Source: Serratia inhibens (GTDB taxonomy: Bacteria; Pseudomonadota; Gammaproteobacteria; Enterobacterales; Enterobacteriaceae). From it: 64,000 nucleotides of DNA. The notes beneath the pieces were generated by a model. That model was not told the DNA's origin. It ran no database searches and saw nothing but the letters and a program-made list of their open reading frames with translations. The translations under genes and the position numbers were made by a program. The stretch covers positions 1-64,000 of the forward strand of contig NZ_QYYG01000007.1 of NCBI RefSeq assembly GCF_003591175.1, in the 5' to 3' direction. Numbering within the stretch: the first letter of the stretch is position 1; every line of letters begins with the position of its first letter. Below are positions 47,378 to 57,921 of this stretch, in pieces.

Positions 47378-49081
47378 ATGATTACTGAACATCTGGGCCA
47401 AGATTATCTGACGGCGCTGCAACGGCAATTCCCGGCAGCCGTGTTGGCGGCGGAATGGCAAACCGCCGATCAACTCACGGTAACGGTGAAGCTGAATGCG
47501 CTGCCGGAGGTGGTGGAATGGCTGTACTACCGGCAGGGTGGCTGGCTTTCGGTGCTGTTCGGCAACGACGAACGCACGCTGTGCGGCAGCTACGCGCTGT
47601 ATTACGTGCTGTCGATGGAGCAAGGGGTGAAATGCTGGATCACCGTGCGCGCCGAAGTCGACGCCCAAACGCTGGAGTTCCCGTCGGTAACGCCACGGGT
47701 GCCGGCGGCGGTGTGGGGCGAGCGCGAAGTGCGGGACATGTACGGCTTGCGCCCGGTGGGGTTGCCGGATGAGCGGCGTCTGGTGCTGCCGGACGACTGG
47801 CCGGACGATCTTTATCCGCTGCGCAAAGACGCAATGGATTACCGCCAGCGGCCGGCACCGACCACCGATGTCGAAACCTATCCGTTTGTCAGCGAAGCCG
47901 GCGCCAAGGCCAACGTGGTGCCGATTGGCCCGCTGCACATCACTTCCGACGAACCGGGCCATTTTCGCCTGTTCGTCGACGGTGAAGACATTATCGACGC
48001 CGATTACCGCCTGTTCTACGTTCATCGCGGCATGGAAAAGCTGGCGGAAACACGCATGGGTTATAACGAAGTGACCTTCCTGTCCGACCGGGTTTGCGGC
48101 ATCTGCGGCTTTACCCACAGCGTGGCGTATACCAGTTCGGTGGAGAACGCCATGGGCATTCAGGTGCCGGAACGGGCGCAAATGATCCGCTCGATCCTGC
48201 TGGAGGTGGAACGGCTGCACAGCCACCTGCTCAATCTCGGCCTGGCTTGCCATTTCGTCGGTTTCGACAGCGGCTTCATGCAGTTTTTCCGCGTGCGCGA
48301 AAAGTCGATGAAGATGGCGGAAATCCTTACCGGCGCGCGCAAAACCTACGGCCTGAACCTGATTGGCGGCATTCGGCGCGACATCTTGAAAGACGACATG
48401 CTGCAAACCCTGCGGCTGGCGGCAGAGATGCGCAGCGAGCTCAACGACCTGGTGGATATTCTGCTCAGCACGCCGAATACCGAGCAGCGCAGCATCGGCG
48501 TCGGCCGGCTGGATCCGCAGATCGCGCGCGATTACAGCAACGTCGGGCCGATGCTGCGCGGTAGCGGCCACCGCCGGGATACCCGTATCGATCATCCGTT
48601 CGCCGGTTACGCCAAGCTGCCGGTGGAACTGTGCGTCGAAACCGGCTGCGACGTGTATTCGCGCCTGAAAGTGCGCATTCACGAAGTGTTCAACTCGCTC
48701 GGCATCATCGAATTCGGCCTGCAATGCCTGCCCGCCGGGCCGCTGGCGGTGGAAGGCTTTACCTATATGCCGCACAAGTTCGCGCTGGGCTTTGCCGAAG
48801 CGCCGCGCGGCGACGACATTCACTGGAGCATGACCGGCGACAATCAGAAACTGTTCCGTTGGCGCTGCCGCGCCGCCACCTACGCCAACTGGCCGACGCT
48901 GCGTTTTATGCTGCGCGGCAATACCGTTTCCGACGCCCCGCTAATCATCGGCAGCCTCGATCCCTGCTACTCCTGCACCGACCGCATGACCATCGTCGAC
49001 GTCCGCAAACGCAAGTCTGTCGTGGTGCCGTACAAGGAAATCGAGCGCTACGGCATCGAGCGGAAAAACGCACCGTTTTAA
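47378..49081 (+). CDS. hycE: HycE, large catalytic subunit of hydrogenase 3 (precursor)
   Basis: A 567-residue protein: an N-terminal NuoC-like part (about 1-170) fused to a NuoD-like NiFe part. The Ni ligands are in RVCGICGFTHS and DPCYSCTDRM. After CTDR comes a 31-residue tail (MTIVDVRKRK... to NAPF), which the protease HycI removes once nickel is in place. It is the site of proton reduction in the complex. Confidence 0.97.
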   Translation: MITEHLGQDYLTALQRQFPAAVLAAEWQTADQLTVTVKLNALPEVVEWLYYRQGGWLSVLFGNDERTLCGSYALYYVLSMEQGVKCWITVRAEVDAQTLEFPSVTPRVPAAVWGEREVRDMYGLRPVGLPDERRLVLPDDWPDDLYPLRKDAMDYRQRPAPTTDVETYPFVSEAGAKANVVPIGPLHITSDEPGHFRLFVDGEDIIDADYRLFYVHRGMEKLAETRMGYNEVTFLSDRVCGICGFTHSVAYTSSVENAMGIQVPERAQMIRSILLEVERLHSHLLNLGLACHFVGFDSGFMQFFRVREKSMKMAEILTGARKTYGLNLIGGIRRDILKDDMLQTLRLAAEMRSELNDLVDILLSTPNTEQRSIGVGRLDPQIARDYSNVGPMLRGSGHRRDTRIDHPFAGYAKLPVELCVETGCDVYSRLKVRIHEVFNSLGIIEFGLQCLPAGPLAVEGFTYMPHKFALGFAEAPRGDDIHWSMTGDNQKLFRWRCRAATYANWPTLRFMLRGNTVSDAPLIIGSLDPCYSCTDRMTIVDVRKRKSVVVPYKEIERYGIERKNAPF

Positions 49082-49093
49082 GGGGACGACACC

Positions 49094-49627
49094 ATGCTGA
49101 AACTGATTAAAAAAGTGCTTAAAACCGGCAACGCCACGGTGGCCTATCCGACGCAGCCGCTGGCGGTGGACGCCAACTTTCGCGGCAAACCGGAGTATAG
49201 CCCGCAGCAATGCATCGCCTGCGGTGCCTGCGCCAACGCCTGCCCATCCAACGCGCTGACCATGGAAACCGATGTCGAAAACGGCGTGATTCGCTGGCAG
49301 TTCTTTCTGGGCCGCTGCATTTTCTGCGCCCGCTGCGAAGAAGTCTGCCCGACGACCGCCCTTCGCCTGTCGAACCAGTTCGAACTGGCGGTGTGGCGCA
49401 AAGAAGATCTGCTCGAAAGCGCCGATTTCGCCCTCTGCCACTGCCGCCAATGCGGCAAGGCCTATGCCCCGCAGAAGGAAATTGATTACGCCCTGGCGCT
49501 GCTCGAACTCGGCGAACAGCGCCGCGAACAGTTCGAAACCTGCCCGGCCTGCAAACAGCAACAAAGCCTGACCCAGGCCGACCGTATCGACGTTGGCCGC
49601 CATTTGACCCGGGAGGTCGCCCAATGA
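49094..49627 (+). CDS. hycF: HycF, Fe-S subunit (NuoI-like)
   Basis: A 177-residue protein with ATG at 49094. Two [4Fe-4S] motifs, [11 protein letters not shown] and [11 protein letters not shown], are followed by a CRQC...CPAC zinc-like pattern near the end. It passes electrons from HycB to the HycG/HycE module. It overlaps hycG by four bases. Confidence 0.95.
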   Translation: MLKLIKKVLKTGNATVAYPTQPLAVDANFRGKPEYSPQQCIACGACANACPSNALTMETDVENGVIRWQFFLGRCIFCARCEEVCPTTALRLSNQFELAVWRKEDLLESADFALCHCRQCGKAYAPQKEIDYALALLELGEQRREQFETCPACKQQQSLTQADRIDVGRHLTREVAQ

Positions 49628-50421
49628 ACCAGACGCTGATTGGCCCGCGTGATGCCGACGGGCAACCGGTGCCGATAACTCTCGACGACAGCATCGCCCA
49701 GCTAAAAACCACCTTGCTGAAAGATATCCGCCGTTCCGCCTACGTCTATCGCGTTGACTGCGGCGGCTGCAACGGCTGCGAGATCGAGATTTTCGCCGCT
49801 ATTTCACCGCTGTTCGACGCTGAACGCTTCGGCATTAAAGTGGTGCCCTCGCCGCGTCATGCCGATATTTTGCTGTTCACCGGCGCGGTCACCCGCGCGA
49901 TGCGCATCCCGGCGATCCGCGCCTGGCAGGCCGCGCCGGATCCGAAAATCTGCATTTCCTATGGCGCCTGCGGCAACAGCGGCGGCATTTTCCACGACTT
50001 GTACTGCGTATGGGGCGGCACCGACCGCATCGTGCCGGTTGACGTGTATATCCCCGGCTGCCCGCCGACGCCCGCCGCCACGATTTACGGCTTCGCCATG
50101 GCGCTGGGTTTGCTCGAGCAGAAAATCCATCGCCAACAGCACGATGAAACCGAGGGCGAGGCTACTGCGCTGTTGCACCCGCAACTGCCGCAGCCGCTGC
50201 GCGTGGCGGTGGATCGCGAAGCGCGGCGCCTGGCCGGGTATCGCTACGGCCGGCAAATCGCCGATCGCTTTCTGCAACTGCTGGCCGCCAGCGACGCGCA
50301 AACGGCGGAACAACGCGTGGCGACCTATTTGCAACGGCAAGACGACCCGCGCCTGACGGAGATCGTCGGCCATCTGTTGGCCCTTTATCAGCGCGTGCAG
50401 CGTGGGGAGTTGCGGCTATGA
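49624..50421 (+). CDS. hycG: HycG, small subunit of hydrogenase 3 (NuoB-like)
   Basis: A 265-residue protein. The proximal cluster ligands are in [24 protein letters not shown] and YIPGCPPTP. The C-terminal ~80 residues after LLEQKIH extend past the NuoB core, as in enteric HycG. It sits beside HycE in the complex and overlaps hycH by four bases. Confidence 0.95.
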   Translation: MNQTLIGPRDADGQPVPITLDDSIAQLKTTLLKDIRRSAYVYRVDCGGCNGCEIEIFAAISPLFDAERFGIKVVPSPRHADILLFTGAVTRAMRIPAIRAWQAAPDPKICISYGACGNSGGIFHDLYCVWGGTDRIVPVDVYIPGCPPTPAATIYGFAMALGLLEQKIHRQQHDETEGEATALLHPQLPQPLRVAVDREARRLAGYRYGRQIADRFLQLLAASDAQTAEQRVATYLQRQDDPRLTEIVGHLLALYQRVQRGELRL

Positions 50422-50831
50422 GCGCGGTCTGCCACGTGACGTTTTATTCCCTCAGCCGCAAGTTCGTGCAGGAAAAGAAAGCGCCGCCCAAGGCGCAGGA
50501 AGTGATCTATTACAGCCTGGCGATCGGCCATCATCTGGGGGTGATCGACTGTCTGGAAGCCAGGCTCGATTGCCCGCTGGCGGCGTTTCGCGACTGGATT
50601 GCGCAGTTGCCGGCCGAGGGTGCCGCCAGGCGCAAACTGGCCGGTGTCGAGCGCTTTGGCGAAATCTGCATCGACAGCAGCCACACCCATTTGCTGGCCA
50701 GCGCGCTGAGCCGCGCCGCTGAACGAATGACGCAGCAGCAGCAAGACTGGAGCCAACGGTTGATCGCCCTGTTGCAGTCCATCGAAAACGAACCGGCGAT
50801 TTATCTGATGGTCAGGAGGCACCATGGATAG
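50418..50831 (+). CDS. hycH: HycH, formate hydrogenlyase maturation protein
   Basis: A 137-residue protein ([17 protein letters not shown]) in the standard place between hycG and hycI. It contains [16 protein letters not shown], typical of HycH. It is thought to assist HycE maturation and is not part of the final complex. It overlaps hycI by eight bases. Confidence 0.92.
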   Translation: MSAVCHVTFYSLSRKFVQEKKAPPKAQEVIYYSLAIGHHLGVIDCLEARLDCPLAAFRDWIAQLPAEGAARRKLAGVERFGEICIDSSHTHLLASALSRAAERMTQQQQDWSQRLIALLQSIENEPAIYLMVRRHHG

Positions 50832-51294
50832 CGTTTTGTTATGTGTCGGCAATTGCCTGATGGGCGACGACGGTGCCGGTCCGCTGCTGGCGGAACTGTG
50901 CCAGGCCGCTCCCCCCGCCGGCTGGACGGTGATCGACGGCGGCGCGGCGCCGGAGAATGACATTTACGCCATTCGCCAACTGCGGCCGCAGCGGCTGGTG
51001 ATCGTCGACGCCACCGACATGGGGCTGGCGCCGGGCGAAACCCGGGTGATAGATCCGGCGGATATCGCCGAAATGTTCATCATGACCACCCACAATATGC
51101 CGCTCAGCTTCCTGATCGACCAACTGCGCGCCGACATACCGGACATTACCTTCATCGGCATTCAACCGGAGGTGGTGGCGTTTTACTACCCCATTGGCCC
51201 GGCGGTGCAGCAGGCGGTGAAAACCCTGCATCAGCGCCTTGGTCACTGGCAGGCCCACGGCGGCTATTCGACATTGACCGTGACGACGGCCTGA
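50824..51294 (+). CDS. hycI: HycI, endopeptidase processing HycE
   Basis: A 156-residue hydrogenase maturation protease. GNCLMGDDGAGPLLAEL holds the first nickel-sensing aspartate, and VIVDATDMG and TTHNMPLSFL supply the other expected ligands (Asp, His). It removes the 31-residue tail of HycE. It is the last gene of the hyc run. Confidence 0.94.
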   Translation: MDSVLLCVGNCLMGDDGAGPLLAELCQAAPPAGWTVIDGGAAPENDIYAIRQLRPQRLVIVDATDMGLAPGETRVIDPADIAEMFIMTTHNMPLSFLIDQLRADIPDITFIGIQPEVVAFYYPIGPAVQQAVKTLHQRLGHWQAHGGYSTLTVTTA

Positions 51295-51369
51295 CATCGT
51301 CATCGTCATTTTTGTCGGCTCTCTCGTCACAAAAAAACCAACTGATTGTTTTTATTGTTATTAGTGGAT

Positions 51370-51384
51370 TGGCACGCTTTATGA
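51370..51384 (+). promoter_or_regulatory. Sigma-54-like promoter of hydN
   Basis: TGGCACGCTTTATGA has the -24 box of the hyc promoter, but GA replaces GC at -12. FhlA-like half sites (CGTCATTTTTGTCGG) lie just upstream, near 51306-51320. Confidence 0.5.
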
Positions 51385-51434
51385 ATAGACCTTGTCATAC
51401 CGCCACCGCCAACCCCGTAAACCAGGAGTTCATG

Positions 51435-51977
51435 ATGAACCGGTTCATCATCGCCGATCCGAAGAAATGCATCGGCTGCCGTACCTGCGAAATCGCCTGC
51501 GTCATGGCACACAGCGCCACCCAGGACATTTCGGCGTTGACCGCCGCCACCTTCGCCCCAAGGTTGCACGTGATTAAAGGCGTGAACGTCAGTACCGCCG
51601 TGTTATGCCGCCAGTGTGAAGACGCACCCTGCGCCAACGTCTGCCCCAACGGTGCCATCAGCCGCCAAAACGGCATGGTGTTGGTGATGCAGGAACGCTG
51701 TATCGGCTGCAAAACCTGCGTGGTGGCCTGCCCCTACGGCGCCATGGAGGTGATCACCCGCCCGGTGATCCGCCAGAACGGCGCTCAACTGAGCGCCATC
51801 AGCGACAAAGCCGAAGCCCACAAATGCGATTTGTGCACCGGTCGCGCCGCCGGCCCGGCCTGTATGGAAACCTGCCCCACCAAAGCGCTGCACTGCGTCG
51901 ACCGCAATTTGTTGCAGGAAATGAACGCCGAGAAACGCCGCCGTGCCGCGCTCGACAACTTGTCGTCTCTGTTTTAG
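51435..51977 (+). CDS. hydN: HydN, Fe-S electron-transfer protein
   Basis: A 180-residue ferredoxin-like protein; ATG 51435 (MNRFIIADPKKCIGCRTC) follows AGGAG, and an ATG one codon earlier is possible. Four [4Fe-4S] motifs are present (CIGCRTC, CRQCEDAPC, CIGCKTC, CDLC). It is a HycB paralogue associated with FdhF. It is directly upstream of fdhF, 11 bases apart. Confidence 0.92.
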   Translation: MNRFIIADPKKCIGCRTCEIACVMAHSATQDISALTAATFAPRLHVIKGVNVSTAVLCRQCEDAPCANVCPNGAISRQNGMVLVMQERCIGCKTCVVACPYGAMEVITRPVIRQNGAQLSAISDKAEAHKCDLCTGRAAGPACMETCPTKALHCVDRNLLQEMNAEKRRRAALDNLSSLF

Positions 51978-51988
51978 GAGCTGAACCA

Positions 51989-54145
51989 ATGAAAAAAATC
52001 ACGACCGTCTGCCCTTACTGTGGCGCAGGCTGCAAAATGAAACTGGTGGTGGATAACGGCAAAATCCTTCGCGCAGAAGCCGCCGACGGCGCAACCAATC
52101 AGGGCGAGCTGTGCCTGAAGGGTTACTACGGCTGGGACTTTCTCAACGACACCAAACTGCTGACGCCACGCCTGACGCAGCCGCTGATCCGCCGTGAAAA
52201 AGGCGGCAAGTTTGAAGCGGTCAGCTGGGACGAAGCCATCCGCTATACCGCGCAGCGGCTGAAAGCCATCAAACAGCAGCACGGCGCACGCGCCATTATG
52301 CACACCGGGTCCTCACGCGGCACCGGCAACGAAACCAACTATGTGATGCAGAAGTTCGCCCGCGCGGTGATCGGCAACAATAACGTCGACTGCTGCGCCC
52401 GCGTCTGTCACGGCCCGTCGGTTGCCGGTTTGCAAGCCACGCTGGGCAACGGCGCCATGAGCAACTCGATCGGTGATATCGAAAACTCCAAATGTTTACT
52501 GATCATCGGCTACAACTGCGCCGATTCGCACCCGATCGTCGCCCGCCGGGTCCTGAAGGCCAAAGAGAAAGGCGCGCAAATCGTGGTTTGCGATCCGCGC
52601 CGCATTGAAACCGCCCGCATCGCCGATCAGCATCTGCAAATCAACAACGGCTGCAATATGGCGCTGGTTAACGCCTTCGGCCACGTACTGATCGAAGAAA
52701 ACCTGTATGACCGCGATTATGTGGCGAAATACACCGAAGGCTTCGACGCCTACCGCCGACAAGTGGCCGATTACGCGCCGGAAACGGTGGAACAACTGAC
52801 CGGCGTCAGCGCCCGGCAAATCCGTCAGGCGATGCGCACCTACGCCAGCGCGCCTTCCGCCACCATCATGTGGGGCATGGGCGTCACCCAGTTCGGCCAG
52901 GCGGTGGATGTGGTCAAAGGGCTGGCCAGCCTGGCGCTGTTGACCGGTAACCTCGGGCGCGCCAACGTCGGCGTCGGCCCGGTGCGCGGCCAAAACAACG
53001 TCCAAGGCGCCTGCGATATGGGCGTGTTGCCAAACGAGTTCCCCGGTTATCAATCCGTTACTGACCCCGCCGTCCGCGCCAAATTCGCCGCCGCCTGGGG
53101 CATTGACGCCGCCGGTATGGATCCGGACGTGGGTTATCGCATCACAGAAGTGCCGCACCTGGTGCACGAAGGCAAAGTGAAAGCCTATTACATCATGGGG
53201 GAAGATCCGTTACAGACCGAAGCCGATCTCAGCCTGGTGCGCAGCGCGTTCGATGCGCTCGAGTTTATCGTGGTGCAAGACATCTTCATGACCAAAACCG
53301 CCGAACGGGCGGACGTGATCCTGCCATCCACCTCCTGGGGCGAACACGGTGGCGTGTTCTCGTGCGCCGATCGCGGTTTCCAGCGTTTCGAAAAGGCCAT
53401 CGAGCCGCAGTACAACGTCAAGCGCGACTGGGAAATCATCAGCCTGCTGGCGACCGAACTGGGCTATCCGATGCATTACGAAGACAACCAGCAAATCTGG
53501 GATGAAATGCGCGAGCTGTGCCCGCTGTTTTACGGCGCGACCTACGAAAAAATGGGCGAACTCGGCCACATTCAATGGCCTTGCACCACGCTCGAGAGCC
53601 CAGGCACGCCGTATCTGTATCAGGGCAATCAATTCACCACCCCGTCCGGCAAGGGGCAGCTGTTCGCCACCACCTGGCGCGCCCCGGCCGAAGTGCCGGA
53701 CGCCGCTTATCCGCTGGTGTTGTGTACGGTGCGTGAAGTCGGCCACTACTCCTGCCGTTCGATGACCGGCAACTGCGCCGCCTTGCAAACGCTGGCGGAT
53801 GAACCGGGCTTCGTGCAAATCAACCCGCAAGACGCCGCCGCCCTGGGCGTTGGCGATCAGCAGCTGGTGTGGGTCGCCTCGCGGCGCGGCAAGGTGATCT
53901 CCCGCGCCAACTACAACGAACGCATTAACCTGGGCGCGGTGTACATGACCTATCAGTGGTGGATTGGTGCCTGCAATGAATTGACGCAGGAGAACCTCGA
54001 TCCGATATCCAAAACGCCGGAAACCAAGTACTGCGCGGTCAAGCTGGAAGCGATTGACGATCAAAACTGGGCGGAAAATTACGCCAGCCAAAGCTACAGC
54101 GACATGAAAGCCCGCCTGCGCAGGGCGGTGGAAGACGTGATGTGA
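51989..54145 (+). CDS. fdhF: FdhF, formate dehydrogenase H with Cys140 in place of selenocysteine
   Basis: A 718-residue molybdenum bis-MGD enzyme with ATG at 51989 and GGAG upstream; the ORF opens earlier but without a site. The N-terminal cluster is CPYCGAGCKMK. The active-site segment is NNVDCCARVCHGPSVAG. The residue at position 140, selenocysteine (TGA) in E. coli, is cysteine encoded by TGT at 52406-52408. Downstream motifs (GLASLALLTGNLGRANVGVGP, QNNVQGACDMG) are normal. It oxidises formate and feeds HycB. A cysteine enzyme needs no SelC/SelB insertion but is expected to turn over more slowly. Confidence 0.95.
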   Translation: MKKITTVCPYCGAGCKMKLVVDNGKILRAEAADGATNQGELCLKGYYGWDFLNDTKLLTPRLTQPLIRREKGGKFEAVSWDEAIRYTAQRLKAIKQQHGARAIMHTGSSRGTGNETNYVMQKFARAVIGNNNVDCCARVCHGPSVAGLQATLGNGAMSNSIGDIENSKCLLIIGYNCADSHPIVARRVLKAKEKGAQIVVCDPRRIETARIADQHLQINNGCNMALVNAFGHVLIEENLYDRDYVAKYTEGFDAYRRQVADYAPETVEQLTGVSARQIRQAMRTYASAPSATIMWGMGVTQFGQAVDVVKGLASLALLTGNLGRANVGVGPVRGQNNVQGACDMGVLPNEFPGYQSVTDPAVRAKFAAAWGIDAAGMDPDVGYRITEVPHLVHEGKVKAYYIMGEDPLQTEADLSLVRSAFDALEFIVVQDIFMTKTAERADVILPSTSWGEHGGVFSCADRGFQRFEKAIEPQYNVKRDWEIISLLATELGYPMHYEDNQQIWDEMRELCPLFYGATYEKMGELGHIQWPCTTLESPGTPYLYQGNQFTTPSGKGQLFATTWRAPAEVPDAAYPLVLCTVREVGHYSCRSMTGNCAALQTLADEPGFVQINPQDAAALGVGDQQLVWVASRRGKVISRANYNERINLGAVYMTYQWWIGACNELTQENLDPISKTPETKYCAVKLEAIDDQNWAENYASQSYSDMKARLRRAVEDVM

Positions 54146-54158
54146 CCGTTAACCAAAC

Positions 54159-54179
54159 CGGGACGAACCTGTTCGTCCC
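54159..54179 (+). other. Hairpin between fdhF and hypF
   Basis: Perfect 9-bp arms GGGACGAAC and GTTCGTCCC around CT (54160-54179). Without a T-tract, it is more likely an attenuator or RNA-processing site than a terminator. Confidence 0.5.
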
Positions 54180-54199
54180 CTACTTATTGGGTGGGTAAG

Positions 54200-56503
54200 A
54201 TGTCCAAGTCACCGTCAGGATTATTGCTTCGCGTCAGCGGCAAAGTGCAGGGCGTCGGATTCCGCCCCTTTGTCTGGCAACTGGCGCAGCGCCTCGGCCT
54301 GCGTGGCGAAGTCTGGAACGACAGCGCCGGGGTCGAAATTCGGCTGGTGCAACCGGTGGATATCGATATGTTCCTGCATATGCTGCAGCGCCAGGCACCG
54401 GCGTTGGCCCAGATTGATAACATCGGCCTGCGCCCCTTCAACTGGCTGCAGCCGCCGCAGGACTTTGCCATTCGCCATAGCCGACAAAGCCAAATGGCTA
54501 CGCAGGTCGTTCCCGACGCCGCCACCTGCCCCGATTGTCTGCGTGAAATGAACGATCCGCACGATCGTCGCTACCGTTATCCCTTCATTAACTGCACGCA
54601 TTGCGGCCCACGCTTCACCCTGATTCGCTATATGCCTTACGACCGCCCGGCGACCAGCATGGCGCCGTTCGCACTGTGCCCGCACTGCGCCTGGGAATAC
54701 CACACGCCGCAGGATCGGCGCTTTCACGCCCAGCCGGTGGCCTGCCGCGAATGCGGACCGCAGCTCTTCAGTTGCCACGCGGACGGCAAAGCCATCAACC
54801 TGGCGGATATGGCGTTGCAACAGGCGGCGGCACTGTTATGCGCCGGCGAAATCGTCGCCATCAAGAGCGTCGGCGGTTTCCATTTGGCCTGTGACGCCAC
54901 CGATCAGCACGCGGTGATGCGCCTGCGCAACCGTAAACGGCGGCCGGGCAAACCGCTGGCGGTAATGTTGCCGGATATCGGCTGGCTGACGCGCTGCACC
55001 GGCAGCCACTCGCTGGCGCAACTGAGCGAAACCCTGCTTTCCCCGGCCGCACCGATCGTCCTGGTGCCACAGCGCCCCCACTCCGCGCTGTGCGACGCCG
55101 TTGCGCCGCATCTGGACGAAGTCGGCGTCATGCTGCCGTCCAACCCACTGCATCATCTCCTGATGCAAGCGGTGCGACGCCCGCTGGTGATGACCTCCGG
55201 CAACGCCGCCGGGTGTGCGCCGGCGTTAACCAACGAGCAGGCGCTGCGCGATCTGACCGGCATTGCCGATCTGTGGCTGATGCATAACCGCGAGATCCTG
55301 CAACGCGCCGATGACTCGTTGCTGCGGCAGCACCCGCAGGGCACCGAGATGCTACGCCGCTCGCGCGGTTATGCGCCGGACGCCCTGCCGCTGCCCCCCG
55401 GCTTCCCGGTTCAACCGCCGCTGCTAGCGATCGGGGGCGACAATAAAAATACTTTCTGCCTGGTACGCGGCGACAAAGCGATCCTCAGCCAGCATGTTGG
55501 CAATCTGGCGCAGGAAGACGTTCAACAACAGTGGCAACACGCCATCGCCCATTTCCTGACGCTGTATCACTGCCGGCCGCAGCGCATCGCCGCCGATGCG
55601 CACCCGGATTACGCCAGCCGCCGCTGGGCGCAGCGTCAAGCGCTCCCCTTGACCGAGGTCCTGCATCATCACGCGCATCTGGCGGCCTGCCTGGCGGAGC
55701 ACCAGTGGCCGCTTGATGGCGGCGCGGTTATCGGGCTAGCGCTGGATGGCCTGGGATACGGCGACAACGGCCAGCTTTGGGGTGGCGAATGCCTGTGGGT
55801 GGATTACCGGCAGTGCCGCTCGCTCGGCGGGTTGCCGGCGGTGGCGCTACCGGGCGGCGATCGCGCGGCGCAAGAGCCGTGGCGCAACCTGCTGGCGCAC
55901 TGCGCGCGCTTTGTCGAGGGTTGGCAACGGCTGCCGGAAACGCAATTTTTGCTGCAACAGCCGTGGCAGCCGCTGCTGAAAGCGATCGACGCCGGCATCA
56001 ATGCCCCTTTGGCGTCGTCATGCGGCCGGTTGTTTGACGCCGCCGCCGCCGCGTTAGGCTGCGCGCCTTTGCAACTCAGTTGGGAAGGCGAAGCGGCCTG
56101 CCGGCTGGAAGCGCTGGCGCATCAGGCGACCCATTGCCGCCATCCGCTGCATCTGCCGCTCAAAGACAATTTGCTCGATCTCGCCGCCTTCTGGCCGCAG
56201 TGGCTTGGCTGGCGTACATCGCCGGCGGAGCGCGCCTGGGCGTTTCACGACGCGTTGGCGCAGGGATTCGCCGCCCTGGTCCAACATTTTGCCGCCCAGT
56301 ACGGCATCAAACAGGTGGCGCTGAGCGGCGGCGTGCTGCACAACCGGCTGCTGCGCCAACGGCTGGTGCATCATCTGGCGCCGCTGCAGGTCCTGCTGCC
56401 ACAGCGCATCCCCGCCGGCGACGGCGGGCTGGCATTCGGCCAGGCGATGGTCGCCTGCGCGCAACAATCCCCGCTTTCTTCTTCTCTCTCTGACAGGACG
56501 TAA
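54200..56503 (+). CDS. hypF: HypF, carbamoyltransferase of hydrogenase maturation
   Basis: A 767-residue protein with ATG at 54200. Its domains in order are: acylphosphatase ([14 protein letters not shown]), two zinc fingers (CPDC...CTHC, CPHC...CREC), a YrdC-like domain ([23 protein letters not shown]), and a Kae1-like domain ([30 protein letters not shown]). It makes the carbamoyl group that HypE turns into cyanide. In E. coli hypF follows hydN elsewhere in the genome; here the whole set is joined. Confidence 0.95.
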   Translation: MSKSPSGLLLRVSGKVQGVGFRPFVWQLAQRLGLRGEVWNDSAGVEIRLVQPVDIDMFLHMLQRQAPALAQIDNIGLRPFNWLQPPQDFAIRHSRQSQMATQVVPDAATCPDCLREMNDPHDRRYRYPFINCTHCGPRFTLIRYMPYDRPATSMAPFALCPHCAWEYHTPQDRRFHAQPVACRECGPQLFSCHADGKAINLADMALQQAAALLCAGEIVAIKSVGGFHLACDATDQHAVMRLRNRKRRPGKPLAVMLPDIGWLTRCTGSHSLAQLSETLLSPAAPIVLVPQRPHSALCDAVAPHLDEVGVMLPSNPLHHLLMQAVRRPLVMTSGNAAGCAPALTNEQALRDLTGIADLWLMHNREILQRADDSLLRQHPQGTEMLRRSRGYAPDALPLPPGFPVQPPLLAIGGDNKNTFCLVRGDKAILSQHVGNLAQEDVQQQWQHAIAHFLTLYHCRPQRIAADAHPDYASRRWAQRQALPLTEVLHHHAHLAACLAEHQWPLDGGAVIGLALDGLGYGDNGQLWGGECLWVDYRQCRSLGGLPAVALPGGDRAAQEPWRNLLAHCARFVEGWQRLPETQFLLQQPWQPLLKAIDAGINAPLASSCGRLFDAAAAALGCAPLQLSWEGEAACRLEALAHQATHCRHPLHLPLKDNLLDLAAFWPQWLGWRTSPAERAWAFHDALAQGFAALVQHFAAQYGIKQVALSGGVLHNRLLRQRLVHHLAPLQVLLPQRIPAGDGGLAFGQAMVACAQQSPLSSSLSDRT

Positions 56504-56504
56504 C

Positions 56505-57527
56505 ATGAATTACCCTGAGTTCTTCCAAAAAAACACCAGCGCCTTCTGGCTGCTGTTGGCGTTGATCGCCGTTAACCTGCTGGCCTGGGCTGCGGCCTTT
56601 GCCGCATTCCATCATCACCCGGCGCTGATGGCCGCCGCGCTGCTGGCTTACAGCTACGGCTTGCGCCACGCGGTGGATGCCGACCACATCGCCGCTATCG
56701 ACAATGTGACGCGCAAATTGATGCAACAGGGCCAACGCCCGGTTTCCGTCGGCGCATTTTTCTCGCTCGGGCATTCGAGTATCGTGATCCTGGCCTGCGC
56801 GGCCATCGCCGCCACCTCGCTGGCGTTCGGCAACCGCATCGGCTGGCTGCATGACTACGGCTCCACCCTCGGCACGCTGGTTTCCTCGCTGTTTCTGCTG
56901 GCGATGGCGGCGCTCAACGGGCTGATTCTGCGCGATGTTTACCGCACCTTCCGCCGGGTGAAAAGAGGGGAAAAACTGACGGATGAAGCGCTGGCGCACC
57001 GGCACGGCGGCCTGATGACGCGGCTGTTCCGCATGACCTTCAATACCGTGAACAAAAGCCGGCATATGTATCTGGTGGGATTTTTGTTTGGGTTGGGGTT
57101 TGATACCGCCACCGAAGTCGGCCTGCTGGGCATTTCCGCCGCCGGTGCCGGTTCGGGCATGTCAGTCTGGTCGATCATGATCTTCCCGCTGCTGTTTGCC
57201 GCCGGTATGGCGTTGGTGGATTCGCTGGATAATTTCGTCATGATTGGCGCTTACGGCTGGGCGTTCAACAAACCGGTGCGCAAGCTGTATTACAACATGA
57301 CCATTACCGCCACCAGCGTGGCGATTGCGGTGCTGATTGGCGGCCTGGAAGGATTGGGGTTGCTGGCCGAAAAATTGAACCTGCACGGCGCCGTTTGGGA
57401 TGGCATTACGCTGCTCAATGACAATATGGGCAGCGTCGGTTACGCCGCTATTGCGCTTTTTGTCTTGTTCTGGGCGCTGTCGGCGATCAACTACCGGCGT
57501 AAAAACTATGACGCGCTGGCGGTTTAA
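56505..57527 (+). CDS. NiCoT-family nickel/cobalt transporter
   Basis: A 340-residue, eight-helix permease. The signature RHAVDADHIAAIDN (HX4DH) in the second helix binds the metal, and LGFDTATEVGLL and SLGHSSIV are the other family motifs. It starts two bases after the hypF stop, so the pair is an operon. It supplies nickel for HycE. HoxN/NixA are family names; the exact symbol is not certain. Confidence 0.9.
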   Translation: MNYPEFFQKNTSAFWLLLALIAVNLLAWAAAFAAFHHHPALMAAALLAYSYGLRHAVDADHIAAIDNVTRKLMQQGQRPVSVGAFFSLGHSSIVILACAAIAATSLAFGNRIGWLHDYGSTLGTLVSSLFLLAMAALNGLILRDVYRTFRRVKRGEKLTDEALAHRHGGLMTRLFRMTFNTVNKSRHMYLVGFLFGLGFDTATEVGLLGISAAGAGSGMSVWSIMIFPLLFAAGMALVDSLDNFVMIGAYGWAFNKPVRKLYYNMTITATSVAIAVLIGGLEGLGLLAEKLNLHGAVWDGITLLNDNMGSVGYAAIALFVLFWALSAINYRRKNYDALAV

Positions 57528-57659
57528 TCATCGTTGATATCCTGATCGCCAGACGTCTGTTTTTGCGAGAAAAGTGAGGTTCATTATTCCCACCGCAGTG
57601 GAACACCCGCTGCGGCCACCGAATTGCTCATATTTGCCTGTAAGGGTGCCGGCAAAACG

Positions 57660-57692
57660 AAAAAACCTCCTTTTTATCACATCAAAGGAGGT
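57660..57692 (-). terminator. Intrinsic terminator, minus strand
   Basis: Stem ACCTCCTTT/AAAGGAGGT with a 10-base loop, followed on the minus strand by a TTTTTT run. A transcript coming from about 57920 would end here. Confidence 0.75.
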
Positions 57693-57921
57693 GTTCCAGA
57701 GCAGAACCAATATCACGAAGCTTGCGATGACAAGCGGTGCGTATCTTAATAAATAACCACACATAATAAAAATGCAATATTGCGCTCCAGCCATGCATAA
57801 ATTTACCTTTTAAAAGAGTAAAAGTATTTTTTAAAGATGCGTAGCCAGAACTTATACCAACGAAAAAAAAACAAAAGCCAAAAAGTATCTGGAAAGTGTA
57901 AATAATCGGTAAATCTTGCAT
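57682..57921 (-). CDS. Possible small membrane protein
   Basis: A 79-codon ORF with ATG at 57921 whose stop lies in the terminator at 57660-57692. Two hydrophobic stretches (FQILFGFCFFFVGI and AILHFYYVWLFI) suggest a small membrane protein. No good ribosome site is seen. A hydrophobic run in another frame (YAPLVIASFVILVLLW) overlaps the end, so a frameshifted relic is also possible. I do not recognise it. Confidence 0.35.
   Translation of the reverse strand: MQDLPIIYTFQILFGFCFFFVGISSGYASLKNTFTLLKGKFMHGWSAILHFYYVWLFIKIRTACHRKLRDIGSALEHLL

Noticed and set aside
47207-48823. Minus-strand ORF of 538 codons opposite hycE
   Set aside because: His/Ala-rich shadow; hycE on the plus strand has all catalytic motifs.
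57528-57794. Minus-strand ORF of 88 codons
   Set aside because: It reads straight through an intrinsic terminator and overlaps another ORF; at best the tail of a frameshifted relic.
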